Source of the DNA: Fibrobacter succinogenes
GTDB taxonomy: Bacteria > Fibrobacterota > Fibrobacteria > Fibrobacterales > Fibrobacteraceae
Assembly (NCBI GenBank): GCA_902767785.1
Contig: CACXIR010000006.1
Coordinates: forward strand, 1 to 36,059
Reading direction: 5' to 3'
DNA length: 36,059 nucleotides
Below, one piece after another: positions 1 to 6,872 of this stretch (position 1 is its first letter; each line of letters begins with the position of its first letter). The position numbers and the translations under genes were made by a program. The notes beneath the pieces are model-generated. The model was not told the DNA's origin. It was given only the letters and a program-made list of their open reading frames with translations, and searched no databases.

Positions 1-82
1 TCCCAATTTCGTGAGCAGCGACACCGTCGCCACTCGCGGATGGGGATGTTTTCTTGAAAAAAAAGTCTATTTTGTCATTTTT

Positions 83-106
83 TGACAAAAATGGAATGTA
101 TATTTA
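83..106 (+). promoter_or_regulatory. Promoter-like element upstream of the cyclase-like cassette
   Basis: The stretch contains a TTGACA-like block, A-rich sequence and a TATATT box at 99-104. It matches the element at 4148-4171 at 22 of 24 positions. The TTGACA to TATATT spacing is only 11 nt, so this is not a standard -35/-10 pair. The TATATT box alone is the likely -10. Assignment to the gene starting at 241 is by position only. Confidence 0.45.
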
Positions 107-240
107 ACTGAAGATGTTGTATATGACTGTTTAGGCAATCAGGCAGGGTGCTTGTGTAAACAATTTTGCCATTGAATCTGCGAAAATAAACAGTGAAATA
201 AAACATCTTCTTGGATAAATTAATCTTTGGTGAGGAAACT

Positions 241-732
241 ATGAGTTGTGTTTTAGAAAATTTTTTTTATATAATTTCCGTCTCGTTTCAGATTGCCGGT
301 GCTTTGTTGCTTGTTTTATTTTCCATATCAACCAAACGAGATTCGGTGATACGTCGTTTTGTTGGAAATGGAATTATCACTAAAGATGGTGATAGTAAAA
401 TATTAGATTATAATGAGAACGCTTATAAGGAAGAGTACAGAAGGGCTTTTTTGAATAAGTATTCTTTTGGCTGCATTCTTTTGGGCTACATGCTAAGTAT
501 TTGGGGCGAGATTGAAGATGGTTTTCGGCTTGAAGCCTCCATTTATATTGCTCTCTTGAGCTTAATTATGATTTTAATGTCGATTGGGGTGTCTTCTTTA
601 TGGGTGAATTTTTCCAAAAAGTGTAATAGACGAATTGAAAGTGATGATTTGAAAAGGCTGAAAATTGAACCTAGTATGGAGACAATGTCTCAGCAAGAGG
701 TAAATGATATTATTCAATCACTTGAAAACTAA
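241..732 (+). CDS. Small membrane protein of unknown function (163 aa)
   Basis: I chose the ATG at 241 because a GAGGAA ribosome-binding site sits a few bases upstream; a TTG 30 bases earlier lacks one. The protein has a hydrophobic helix near residues 8-28, a charged cytoplasm-like stretch of about 50 residues, then two further hydrophobic segments near 75-92 and 98-122, and a polar, Glu/Lys-rich C-terminus. No family was recognised. It is the first gene of an AT-rich three-gene run ending in a cyclase-like protein, and the next start lies 28 nt beyond its stop, so cotranscription is likely. By analogy with nucleotide-signalling defence cassettes it could be a membrane effector, but no sequence motif shows this. 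Confidence 0.7.
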   Translation: MSCVLENFFYIISVSFQIAGALLLVLFSISTKRDSVIRRFVGNGIITKDGDSKILDYNENAYKEEYRRAFLNKYSFGCILLGYMLSIWGEIEDGFRLEASIYIALLSLIMILMSIGVSSLWVNFSKKCNRRIESDDLKRLKIEPSMETMSQQEVNDIIQSLEN

Positions 733-760
733 GGATTGGGGTTTTAGGAGTTGTTTGTAT

Positions 761-1291
761 ATGGAGCCGGTATCAATCTTGATTGGGACAACAAAGTTAT
801 TTACAGCATTGGTGTCTCTTTATAAAAGCGGTGTTGCACTCAATAATCGTTTTATTGTAAAGAAAATTGAAAAATTTGGTGAAAAGCCTTTTGATGAAAA
901 TAAAGTCAAAGAATTTGTTGATGGCATAGGTATTTACCGCTGGGAGGAAATTCAAGATTTGGTAATTCACCAATTGACCCAGGCGGAATCTATTACCAAG
1001 GCTGGCTATGAGAGAAACCTTGTGGAGGCGTTACTCGCGAATAGAATCTCTGATGCAGAATTTTGGAGAATGAACTTTGTTTTACAGCACTTATACACAT
1101 TTGATGTCGGCGAACTTATTGGACTATACGATGGCAAGGATTGCCCAACACCGTTAAAAGACACGTTTACTTTTTATGGCCTTCTAGATGTGTCAAGAAT
1201 GCATTTCGAAGATGGTGAAACTCTTTCGTTTGATTCAATTTATACAATAACAGATTTTGGGAAAAAATTTGTTGAGTCAATTAGAGATTGA
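761..1291 (+). CDS. Hypothetical protein (176 aa) in the cyclase-like cassette
   Basis: The ATG at 761 is preceded by TAGGAG about 10 nt upstream; an earlier ATG at 704 overlaps the previous gene and has no such site. The N-terminal 25 residues are mildly hydrophobic, followed by a soluble, mixed-charge region with no recognised domain. The protein is AT-rich in codon use like its two neighbours. It lies between the small membrane protein and the cyclase-like gene, and a 150-nt gap follows it. No function can be assigned from the sequence. Confidence 0.65.
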   Translation: MEPVSILIGTTKLFTALVSLYKSGVALNNRFIVKKIEKFGEKPFDENKVKEFVDGIGIYRWEEIQDLVIHQLTQAESITKAGYERNLVEALLANRISDAEFWRMNFVLQHLYTFDVGELIGLYDGKDCPTPLKDTFTFYGLLDVSRMHFEDGETLSFDSIYTITDFGKKFVESIRD

Positions 1292-1387
1292 GTTTTTGAA
1301 TAAATACATTTGAAAGCGTTTTATTGCCGTATTTGGTTTAAAATGGGTCAGTTGTAGTGTTGATGGGTGCTTTCTTTTGCCTGTTTA

Positions 1388-1396
1388 TGTATATTG
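1388..1396 (+). promoter_or_regulatory. Possible -10 box before the cyclase-like gene
   Basis: A TATATT-type box lies about 50 nt before the ATG at 1442, inside the 150-nt gap after the preceding gene. It suggests the cyclase-like gene may also have its own promoter. No convincing -35 was seen. Confidence 0.3.
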
Positions 1397-1441
1397 GATG
1401 GTGAACAAACGTGTTTGTGTAAACTTCTGAGGACAGGAAAA

Positions 1442-2437
1442 ATGGAATTTAGTGAATATTATGTAGCCTACTTTGATGTTTTGGGCTGTAGGTCCTATTT
1501 TGAAGGCCGGGAAGATGCTACATTGGAATTTCTCCGTAAACTGAAAGGGATGATTGATTGTTCGCGTCGGTCTGCTCAGATAATAAATGCATCAAAGACT
1601 CTGAATTTGCTGCCTGAAATGAAGATTCATTACAAAATTTTTTCAGATAATGTGACTCTATATATTAAGGTAACTAAGTCTCCCTTAGAAATTGTTCGCT
1701 TGCTGACATTTCTTCAAACAATAACAGAGCTTCAAAGAGACGTTCTATTTGATTATGGATTGCTGTTGCGAGGCGGTGTTACCGTAGGGAAATTGTATTC
1801 TGATGAAACATTGATTATAGGGCGAGCCCTGATTAGTGCGGTAGAACTAGAGGAAAAAGGAGTTTATTCTAGAATTCTTATAGACAATTCGGTGGATGCA
1901 GCCATTTCTGCATTAATTAATAATCTTTTTCCGAATGATTATATTACAAAAGATGGCATGGAAGCATGGATTGATTCATTGGTATTCGGTGCCGTTGGAG
2001 ATAAAAGGCCTTTCTTGAATTATTTGTCTATTCCTGAATTAGTAAAAGTGTATCCCATCCTAAAAAATGGAAATATGGATGTGCTTGATCAATTGAAACG
2101 CGAATCTCCAGAGGAGTATGAATCCGCGCAAAGGGCTATATTGTCGAAATCTCAAAGCCAAATTCATAATAACCTCATTAAACATCGGAACATTTTGCAT
2201 GAATGTATTCGACATTATTGCGGCTATGGTGATGTCAATAGGGACGATGCAAATGCAGTTGCTTTAAAAAGTAAGATTGTGCAGAAGTATAAATGGCTTG
2301 TTGTGTTTCATAATTATATGTGTGGTTTGTATAAATTCGAAGATTGTCTTGTTTACGTTAGATACACCTATGATCCGATAACTTTATATGATTATATGGA
2401 AGTTGCGGATTCTACAACAAGACAGGAGAAGAATTGA
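1442..2437 (+). CDS. Class III nucleotidyl-cyclase-like protein (331 aa)
   Basis: The N-terminal 150 residues follow the class III adenylate/guanylate cyclase layout: AYFDVLG with a metal-type Asp at D12, IFSDN with the second Asp at D69, RGGVTVG at 110-116, then an IGRALISAVELE segment and SRILID at 143-148. The usual Asn/Arg pair of adenylate cyclases is not obvious in the segment after residue 127, as expected for divergent members. Residues 150-331 are probably helical and unrecognised. The start at 1442 has a GGACAGGAA site just upstream; the longer frame from GTG 1367 lacks one. Similar proteins occur as stand-alone regulators and as the cyclase of Pycsar anti-phage systems. The neighbouring membrane protein fits the latter but does not prove it. 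Confidence 0.7.
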   Translation: MEFSEYYVAYFDVLGCRSYFEGREDATLEFLRKLKGMIDCSRRSAQIINASKTLNLLPEMKIHYKIFSDNVTLYIKVTKSPLEIVRLLTFLQTITELQRDVLFDYGLLLRGGVTVGKLYSDETLIIGRALISAVELEEKGVYSRILIDNSVDAAISALINNLFPNDYITKDGMEAWIDSLVFGAVGDKRPFLNYLSIPELVKVYPILKNGNMDVLDQLKRESPEEYESAQRAILSKSQSQIHNNLIKHRNILHECIRHYCGYGDVNRDDANAVALKSKIVQKYKWLVVFHNYMCGLYKFEDCLVYVRYTYDPITLYDYMEVADSTTRQEKN

Positions 2438-2444
2438 ATTGCAG

Positions 2445-2613
2445 TTGTTCTCGCGTTAGGGATCGAAGCCCGTAGGGCCGGGAGGGCCGCCGGTGTCCTG
2501 CGCTCGGCCCTCTAGGCGGGGAAGCCGTGGCCCCGGAACAAGTCCGGGGTAAAGTCCGCGCCACGGCTTCGTGCCGCGAGAGCCCGCCCCTGCGCAGCAG
2601 GGAACGCCCGTGA
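2445..2613 (+). repeat. GC-rich intergenic element with nested hairpins
   Basis: This block contrasts sharply with the AT-rich cassette to its left. It contains a long hairpin: GAAGCCGTGG (2521-2530) pairs with CCACGGCTTC (2561-2570), and inside it CCCCGGA (2531-2537) pairs with TCCGGGG (2543-2549). There is no U-tract, so it is not an intrinsic terminator. It resembles dispersed palindromic intergenic repeats, and copies elsewhere in the genome would be expected. No gene was seen in it. Confidence 0.5.
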
Positions 2614-3555
2614 TTAGCGGGCTGTGCGCCTCTTGGCGATTTCTTCTTTGGATAGGCCAGAAATGAGCGAGATTTCGTCGTCGGAGTAGTTGCGGGCAAG
2701 CATTGCGTCGACCATTTCGAGTCGGGTCTCGATTCTTGCCCCGGCTAACCGGCAGTCGATTTCTTCCTGAGCGATCATGTCCTTCTCCAAGGTTTGTAGG
2801 GTTGCGTCGTCCAAATTGTCGATACGGATTCGCTCCAGAGCCTCGTCGGCGATGCTGCTTCCGAAGTTGGGGAGTTCTTCTCCGGTCCCGGCGTGTTTCA
2901 GCAGGTAGAGCCAGACGTCCGTGGGCGACTTGACTTCCTGTGGAGTCTTGTTAAAATTTGGAAGACTTACCATAATATACTTATTTTTCGGGAAAATGTT
3001 TTCCCGGATCCCGTTTCGCAGCGAATTTCTACTGTAAATGGACCATTCGTCTATGTAGTCCTTGCAGAATTCAGGCATGTCGAAATCGCATATCCAGATG
3101 GAGATTGTCTCGGGGAGTTCGTACCGCCTGTATTCCTTCTCGTCTTTGCTCAGGGCCAGGAATTCCTTCGATTCTTCCATCTTTTGCTTGCTCTTGATAA
3201 TCATGAACGCCTTGTAGAGGACTGTTCGGTCTATAAAGAACCCGTGTTCCGCCCTTTGCATCTCAATATCCAGCATTCGCCCGGAGCCGGTTGTTGCGAA
3301 TATGTCCATTATAATCTTCCTGCTTTGCGGGACCCTGAATCGAGTGGCGTAGTTGAAGGCGTATTCGAGGCTCTTGATCTTGTCGTCGCCATGAAGGTCG
3401 AGGAGTCCGTCAAGAAAGTCCTTGAGAGCGTCTTCGCTGTTGAAGAATTCCTGAAAACCGGTGTCGTATTTAGGGTCGATGAACACCTTGCCGACTAGTT
3501 TTTCGGGAATGGGTTGCTTGCGGACGGGGCAAGGTCTTTTGTTGTGCTTGTTCAT
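2614..3555 (-). CDS. Rpn-family PD-(D/E)XK nuclease, transposase-like (313 aa)
   Basis: The protein starts MNKHNKRP, with AAAGGAA a few bases before the ATG and a TATATT -10 at 3589-3594. Near residue 30 it has FIDPKYDTGFQEFF, and near 95-115 it has MLDIEMQ. These are hallmarks of the Rpn/YhgA-like family (PF12784), in which the D/E-x-Q motif is part of a PD-(D/E)XK nuclease core. The C-terminus ends in a putative helix-turn-helix-like segment, SDDEISLISGLSKEEI. Family members promote RecA-independent recombination or act as nucleases and are common in accessory regions. The gene is transcribed towards the GC-rich hairpin element and converges on the cyclase cassette. The reading frame is intact. 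Confidence 0.85.
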   Translation of the reverse strand: MNKHNKRPCPVRKQPIPEKLVGKVFIDPKYDTGFQEFFNSEDALKDFLDGLLDLHGDDKIKSLEYAFNYATRFRVPQSRKIIMDIFATTGSGRMLDIEMQRAEHGFFIDRTVLYKAFMIIKSKQKMEESKEFLALSKDEKEYRRYELPETISIWICDFDMPEFCKDYIDEWSIYSRNSLRNGIRENIFPKNKYIMVSLPNFNKTPQEVKSPTDVWLYLLKHAGTGEELPNFGSSIADEALERIRIDNLDDATLQTLEKDMIAQEEIDCRLAGARIETRLEMVDAMLARNYSDDEISLISGLSKEEIAKRRTAR

Positions 3556-3693
3556 GTTTGTTCCTTTGTTTTTAGATTCGAAGGGCGAAATATATAAAGG
3601 GGAATGCTGAAAAACGAAAGAACGTCGAAAATGGCAAACAGCTGTTGACAAAATGGACAAGATTTTACAAAGTGTCAACAATAGTTGCATGAG

Positions 3694-3714
3694 ATCCCGG
3701 CACAAGGCCGGGAT
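3694..3714. repeat. Short intergenic palindrome
   Basis: ATCCCGGC (3694-3701) and GCCGGGAT (3707-3714) form an 8-bp stem with a 5-nt loop, followed by GAC. This is the pattern of widespread dispersed intergenic repeats. It lies between divergently oriented genes and has no U-tract. Confidence 0.5.
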
Positions 3715-3814
3715 GACATCGTAGTCTGAAGGGTTGTGGGGAATTCGTCTTAGTTGTCGTAATCTGGCTTGCGCTTTTGTTCGGATTAATGTATATTTCG
3801 CTAGAAGGTAAAAC

Positions 3815-4015
3815 ATGGCAACATCGAGCATAAAGAAGAACTTTAACGTGGTCGGGACCAGGCAACTGGAGTCCTTCGTTAAGGCTGTGGACCGCTCCCT
3901 GAAGGCCCCTGTTTCCGTCAGCCGCGTCAAGGCCGATGTTCTAAGCGGAGTTTACAGTTTGAGAAAACTAGCTCTCCTTAGAAAGAAACATGCGCAACGC
4001 CGCACGTATCGCTAA
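3815..4015 (+). CDS. Small basic hypothetical protein (66 aa)
   Basis: The ATG at 3815 has AAGG 6 nt upstream and a TATATT box at 3792-3797, giving a leader of roughly 15 nt. The product is basic (MATSSIKKNF...RRTYR) and soluble, with no recognised domain. Its size, and its place between a transposase-like nuclease and a toxin-antitoxin locus, suggest a mobile accessory gene, perhaps antitoxin-like, but nothing in the sequence establishes this. Confidence 0.5.
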   Translation: MATSSIKKNFNVVGTRQLESFVKAVDRSLKAPVSVSRVKADVLSGVYSLRKLALLRKKHAQRRTYR

Positions 4016-4055
4016 GCTGAGGGCCGAAGGCAAATGGCCTTTCTAGTGCTAGACT

Positions 4056-4103
4056 GCATGTAAATCCGCATGTATTTCCGTATCTAAATCCGCATGTAAA
4101 TTT
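4056..4103. repeat. Four degenerate 12-bp tandem repeats
   Basis: The units are GCATGTAAATCC, GCATGTATTTCC, GTATCTAAATCC and GCATGTAAATTT, placed head to tail. They lie about 60 bp upstream of a TATATT promoter box, in a 200-bp stretch that otherwise holds no gene. They could be protein-binding iterons or slippage remnants. Confidence 0.6.
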
Positions 4104-4147
4104 TCGTGCTTCACGTTTTTTTTCAAAAATTCCATTTTGACACTTTG

Positions 4148-4171
4148 TGACAAAACGGGAATGTATATTTA
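4148..4171 (+). promoter_or_regulatory. Promoter-like element matching the one at 83-106
   Basis: The sequence has TGACAAAA, a GGAATG block and TATATTTA. It is nearly identical to the element upstream of the cyclase-like cassette. It precedes a strong AAGGAG site and a short reading frame at 4224. Confidence 0.45.
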
Positions 4172-4223
4172 TTTGTGTAGTGATTTTGCGTTTTTTTCCG
4201 CTTGTAACGCAAAGGAGTTGATG

Positions 4224-4310
4224 ATGAAAGAAGTTGAGTGCTGTCCTGAATCTATTGGTGGAAACTGGTCGCAAATTGCGTCCGGTTCCTTTTTTTTATG
4301 CAGTTGTTGA
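4224..4310 (+). CDS. Possible 28-aa cysteine-containing peptide
   Basis: A promoter-like element and a strong AAGGAG site (4212-4217) precede two consecutive ATGs. The second, at 4224, has the better spacing. The predicted peptide is MKEVECCPESIG followed by a short polar and Phe-rich stretch ending LCSC, with four cysteines. Its stop codon is embedded in the -35 hexamer of the next promoter. It could be a leader peptide for the toxin-antitoxin operon, an independent small protein or a chance frame. No homologue is recognised. Confidence 0.35.
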   Translation: MKEVECCPESIGGNWSQIASGSFFLCSC

Positions 4311-4335
4311 CAAGTAATAAAAAGTAATATATATT
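4307..4335 (+). promoter_or_regulatory. Consensus promoter for the toxin-antitoxin operon
   Basis: A perfect TTGACA at 4307-4312 and TATATT at 4330-4335 are separated by exactly 17 nt. The expected transcription start falls at about 4341-4342, essentially on the toxin ATG at 4340. The toxin message should therefore be leaderless or start within the first codons. Confidence 0.75.
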
Positions 4336-4339
4336 TATT

Positions 4340-4615
4340 ATGTACAGTGTTTTCATGTCAAGAAGAGTCTCTCGGGCTGTTTCTGCAATGCCAAAAACGC
4401 AGCAAGAAAAACTTGCGTTGCTTGTTGACGATATACGGATGAACGGCCCCGTCAGAACAAATTGGCCAAATTATGGAATATTGGCAGGAACATCAACTCA
4501 TCATTGCCATCTTTCCCACAAATGGGTGGCATGTTGGATTGAAACGGAAAAAGGTATAACGGTGGAGGTTACATATGCAGGCAGTCGTGGAAGCGCCCCC
4601 TATGCAGATCACTGA
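4340..4615 (+). CDS. HigB/RelE-like toxin (91 aa)
   Basis: The protein has the RelE-superfamily layout: an N-terminal beta strand with basic residues (SRRVSRAV), two helices, then WPNYGIL, HHCHL, WVACW and a C-terminal strand ending in AGSRGSAPY. HigB-type toxins of this form are ribosome-dependent mRNA interferases. The start at 4340 keeps the first beta strand. No Shine-Dalgarno site precedes it, consistent with the promoter lying directly upstream. The antitoxin gene overlaps its last 41 nt. The order toxin then antitoxin matches higBA rather than relBE. Confidence 0.8.
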   Translation: MYSVFMSRRVSRAVSAMPKTQQEKLALLVDDIRMNGPVRTNWPNYGILAGTSTHHCHLSHKWVACWIETEKGITVEVTYAGSRGSAPYADH

Positions 4616-4985
4616 TGAACCGGTGTCGTTCAAGGTCTCGGGCAAGAATATCCCGAAACCTGTCATTGCTTTTTTGGATGCACTGTTCCCCGATTCCGTC
4701 CGTATCGACGAGGACGACGATGTCCTTGAGCCGGTGGAAGGGATGGACTGGTACAAGAAGGCCAAAAAAAGGATTGATCCTGCCAAGGCGTTGAAAATAA
4801 TGCGCGTGAATGCTGGTCTTACGCAGGCGCAGTTGGCACAAAAGGTCGGTCTCGCGAAGCAGAACTACAATTCGCTTGAGCGGGGGGCCAGGCCCATTTC
4901 TATGCTCATGTCAAAGAAGTTGGCCGATGCGCTCGGGACATCTTATTTGATGTTTTTCCGTGAAAATAAAAGCCGGAAGCTTTAA
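4575..4985 (+). CDS. HigA-like antitoxin with XRE helix-turn-helix (136 aa)
   Basis: The ATG at 4575 has GGAGG 6 nt upstream, inside the toxin gene. The N-terminal 65 residues are acidic and should bind the toxin. Residues about 72-125 form an XRE/Cro-type helix-turn-helix (LKIMRVNAGLTQAQLAQKVG followed by a recognition helix with NYNSLERG). Antitoxins of this family neutralise HigB and repress their own promoter. The 12-bp repeats and the palindrome-free promoter upstream are possible targets, but no clear operator was identified. Confidence 0.8.
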   Translation: MQAVVEAPPMQITDEPVSFKVSGKNIPKPVIAFLDALFPDSVRIDEDDDVLEPVEGMDWYKKAKKRIDPAKALKIMRVNAGLTQAQLAQKVGLAKQNYNSLERGARPISMLMSKKLADALGTSYLMFFRENKSRKL

Positions 4986-5062
4986 ATGCTTGGCGAAATA
5001 AACGGCAGGGAACGCTCTGCAATGCCGTTTTTAGCGAAATTTCGACGAAAATGCGGGGATAA

Positions 5063-5143
5063 TGTCAAATTCGTGGCAATTTCTAGAAAAAGATTGTCAA
5101 ATTCGTGGCATTTTTATATATTGGGATTGTCGAATTTGTGGCT
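5063..5143 (+). promoter_or_regulatory. Triple 16-bp direct repeat around the DUF4143 ATPase promoter
   Basis: TGTCAAATTCGTGGCA occurs at 5063-5078 and 5095-5110, and TGTCGAATTTGTGGCT at 5128-5143. The repeat starts are 32 and 33 bp apart, close to three helical turns. A TATATT -10 at 5117-5122 sits between copies 2 and 3, so copy 2 covers the -35 area and copy 3 the transcription start. This placement suits a cooperative repressor. Confidence 0.65.
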
Positions 5144-5158
5144 AAATGAGGTCGAAAC

Positions 5159-6478
5159 ATGCTGAAGCGAAAGTTCATAGAGTCCCTAAAACAGTGGAAA
5201 AACACCAAAAAAAGGGAATGTCTGCTCGTAAACGGGGCTCGCCAGGTCGGCAAGACCTTCATTATAGATGTCTTTGGCCGCGAAAACTACCAAAGCTATA
5301 TCTATCTGAATCTGTTCAAGAACCCCGAATACAAGCAGATTTTTGAAGGGGAACTCGAGCCCACCGAGATATACAAGCGCATATCGTTACTCGTCAAGAA
5401 TGTCAAGTTCATCGAGGGCGACACGCTCATCTTTATCGACGAAATCCAGGCCTGCAGCAAGGCGCGGACGGCCCTCAAGTTTCTTGCCATGGACGACAAA
5501 TACGACATTATCGCATCCGGGTCATTGCTTGGGCTGCATTACAACAAACTGAACCAGGAGAATGCGAACGAGATTTCTATCCCTGTTGGTTACGAGCGCG
5601 AAGTCGAAATGCACTCCCTTGACTTCGAGGAATTCCTCTGGGCGACCGGCGTGAGTGAGAGAGCCATCGAAAACCTGAAGGAATATTACGAGCAAAAAAA
5701 GGCCCTGCCCGACAGTGTAAAGGATTTGTACCAGAACAAGCTCCGCGAATACCTGGTGGTGGGCGGCATGCCTGCCGTGGTGAACGCCTTCGTTGAAACA
5801 TCGAACTTCCAGGAAGCGTTCAAGGTGCAGCAGAAAATTTTCAAGGCCTACGAGGACGATATCCAGCATTACGCGACCAACACGGAGAGGCCCAAGATCC
5901 GTGCCTGCTACTACTCGATTCCACGTCAGCTGGCCAAGGAATATTCAAAGTTCCAGTACAAGACTGTCGAGAAAAACGGTAACGCTAAAAAGTACGGCAA
6001 CGCTTTGGATTGGCTGGTCGATGCGGGCTTGATCAAGCGGGTACACAACGTGAGCCTGCCCGAGATGCCGCTCAGGGCTTATGAGCAGCCGGAAAACTTC
6101 AAGGTTTACGTCACCGATGTCGGCCTTGCGACTCATCAGTTCGGTTTCGAGACGCAGTCGGCTCTTTTGCGTAAGGAGTTGAAGGGGCACGCCAAGGGCG
6201 GCATTTACGAGAACCTGATTTTCGACATTCTGCACAAGCGCGGCCTTGCGCTGAATTATTACAAGAACGGCGAGAATACGCAAGAAATAGAATTCGTATT
6301 TGAACGTTCCGGCGAAGTTGTCCCTGTGGAGGTCAAGTCGAGAAACGGACTGACTACATCGATGAACGAATTTATAAAAAGGTACAGTCCGACGCTCGCG
6401 ATAAAGCTTATCGACGGGAATGTGGGCGTGGACGGCAACAAGGTGAGCCTGCCGCAGTTCATGGCGATTTTTTTGTAG
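5159..6478 (+). CDS. AAA-type ATPase with DUF4143 C-terminal domain (439 aa)
   Basis: The protein has Walker A GARQVGKT at residues 26-33, Walker B IFIDE at 91-95, and a sensor-like IIASGSLLG near 116-124. The C-terminal half contains the DUF4143 region, with a late stretch EIEFVFERSGEVVPVEVKS that resembles a degenerate PD-(D/E)XK nuclease core. The start at 5159 has GAGG 8 nt upstream. Such ATPases are abundant, often horizontally moved, and of unknown physiological role. Here the gene follows a toxin-antitoxin pair but has its own promoter with three spaced repeats. The frame is complete and the length is usual for the family. Confidence 0.85.
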   Translation: MLKRKFIESLKQWKNTKKRECLLVNGARQVGKTFIIDVFGRENYQSYIYLNLFKNPEYKQIFEGELEPTEIYKRISLLVKNVKFIEGDTLIFIDEIQACSKARTALKFLAMDDKYDIIASGSLLGLHYNKLNQENANEISIPVGYEREVEMHSLDFEEFLWATGVSERAIENLKEYYEQKKALPDSVKDLYQNKLREYLVVGGMPAVVNAFVETSNFQEAFKVQQKIFKAYEDDIQHYATNTERPKIRACYYSIPRQLAKEYSKFQYKTVEKNGNAKKYGNALDWLVDAGLIKRVHNVSLPEMPLRAYEQPENFKVYVTDVGLATHQFGFETQSALLRKELKGHAKGGIYENLIFDILHKRGLALNYYKNGENTQEIEFVFERSGEVVPVEVKSRNGLTTSMNEFIKRYSPTLAIKLIDGNVGVDGNKVSLPQFMAIFL

Positions 6479-6578
6479 CCGTTATGGGGTGTAGTTGTCA
6501 CTTTGCGGCATGGTGTTTTTGTATTTTTCTGCTTGAAAATAACTGAGTGGGAGGCTTGTTAATTCAAGACACTCTCCA

Positions 6579-6603
6579 CAAAAAAAGCGAGGAACTTCCT
6601 CGC
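6579..6603 (-). terminator. Intrinsic terminator, minus strand
   Basis: GCGAGGA (6587-6593) and TCCTCGC (6597-6603) form a 7-bp stem with a 3-nt loop. On the minus strand it is followed by seven T residues. It terminates the small transcript predicted to start at 6634; no minus-strand protein gene ends here. Confidence 0.75.
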
Positions 6604-6634
6604 CAGAGATGGACCTGGGTCTTTCGACCAGCCC
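6580..6634 (-). ncRNA. Candidate small RNA of about 55 nt
   Basis: On the minus strand a promoter with TAGACA and TATATT separated by 17 nt (6641-6669) places the start at about 6634 on a GGGC. The transcript would form a first hairpin closed by GGUC-GAAA-GACC with a GNRA tetraloop. After a short linker it would end in the GC-rich terminator hairpin and U7. No start codon or plausible reading frame lies inside. It sits in the 388-bp gap between the DUF4143 ATPase and the glycoside hydrolase. It does not resemble a tRNA, 6S or SRP RNA. Confidence 0.55.
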
Positions 6635-6640
6635 AATAGT

Positions 6641-6669
6641 AATATACTTATTTATAAGCCCAATGTCTA
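6641..6669 (-). promoter_or_regulatory. Promoter of the candidate small RNA
   Basis: Read on the minus strand, TAGACA (6669-6664) is 17 nt from TATATT (6646-6641). This is 5 of 6 matches at -35, with the -10 box favoured throughout this window. The predicted start is a G at about 6634. Confidence 0.65.
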
Positions 6670-6754
6670 TAGGATGAACGAATAAAGATGATCATTTTAC
6701 GTCCGGCCCTGCGCAGTATACCCCGAATTTGACCTGTTGTAAACTTTTTGTGCG

Positions 6755-6783
6755 TTGACAACTTGTCCATGGAATTTTTATCC
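6755..6783 (+). promoter_or_regulatory. Weak promoter candidate before the glycoside hydrolase
   Basis: A perfect TTGACA at 6755-6760 is followed 17 nt later by TTATCC, a poor -10. It is the best candidate for the gene starting at 6873 but would leave a leader of about 80 nt. The rest of the gap from 6670 to 6872 shows nothing else that I recognise. Confidence 0.25.
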
Positions 6784-6872
6784 CGGAGTCGCCAAATACC
6801 CCCCGAGCTAGGTATTTTTCTTTGTGATTGGGACAAAAATCGGGCCGTTATGGCCCCAAGGGATGAGTGATA

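Noticed and set aside
2-85. Open frame from the left edge that could be the tail of a truncated upstream gene
   Set aside because: Only about 27 codons are visible, other frames are equally unconvincing, and the stop lies within the promoter-like element. I cannot support a gene.
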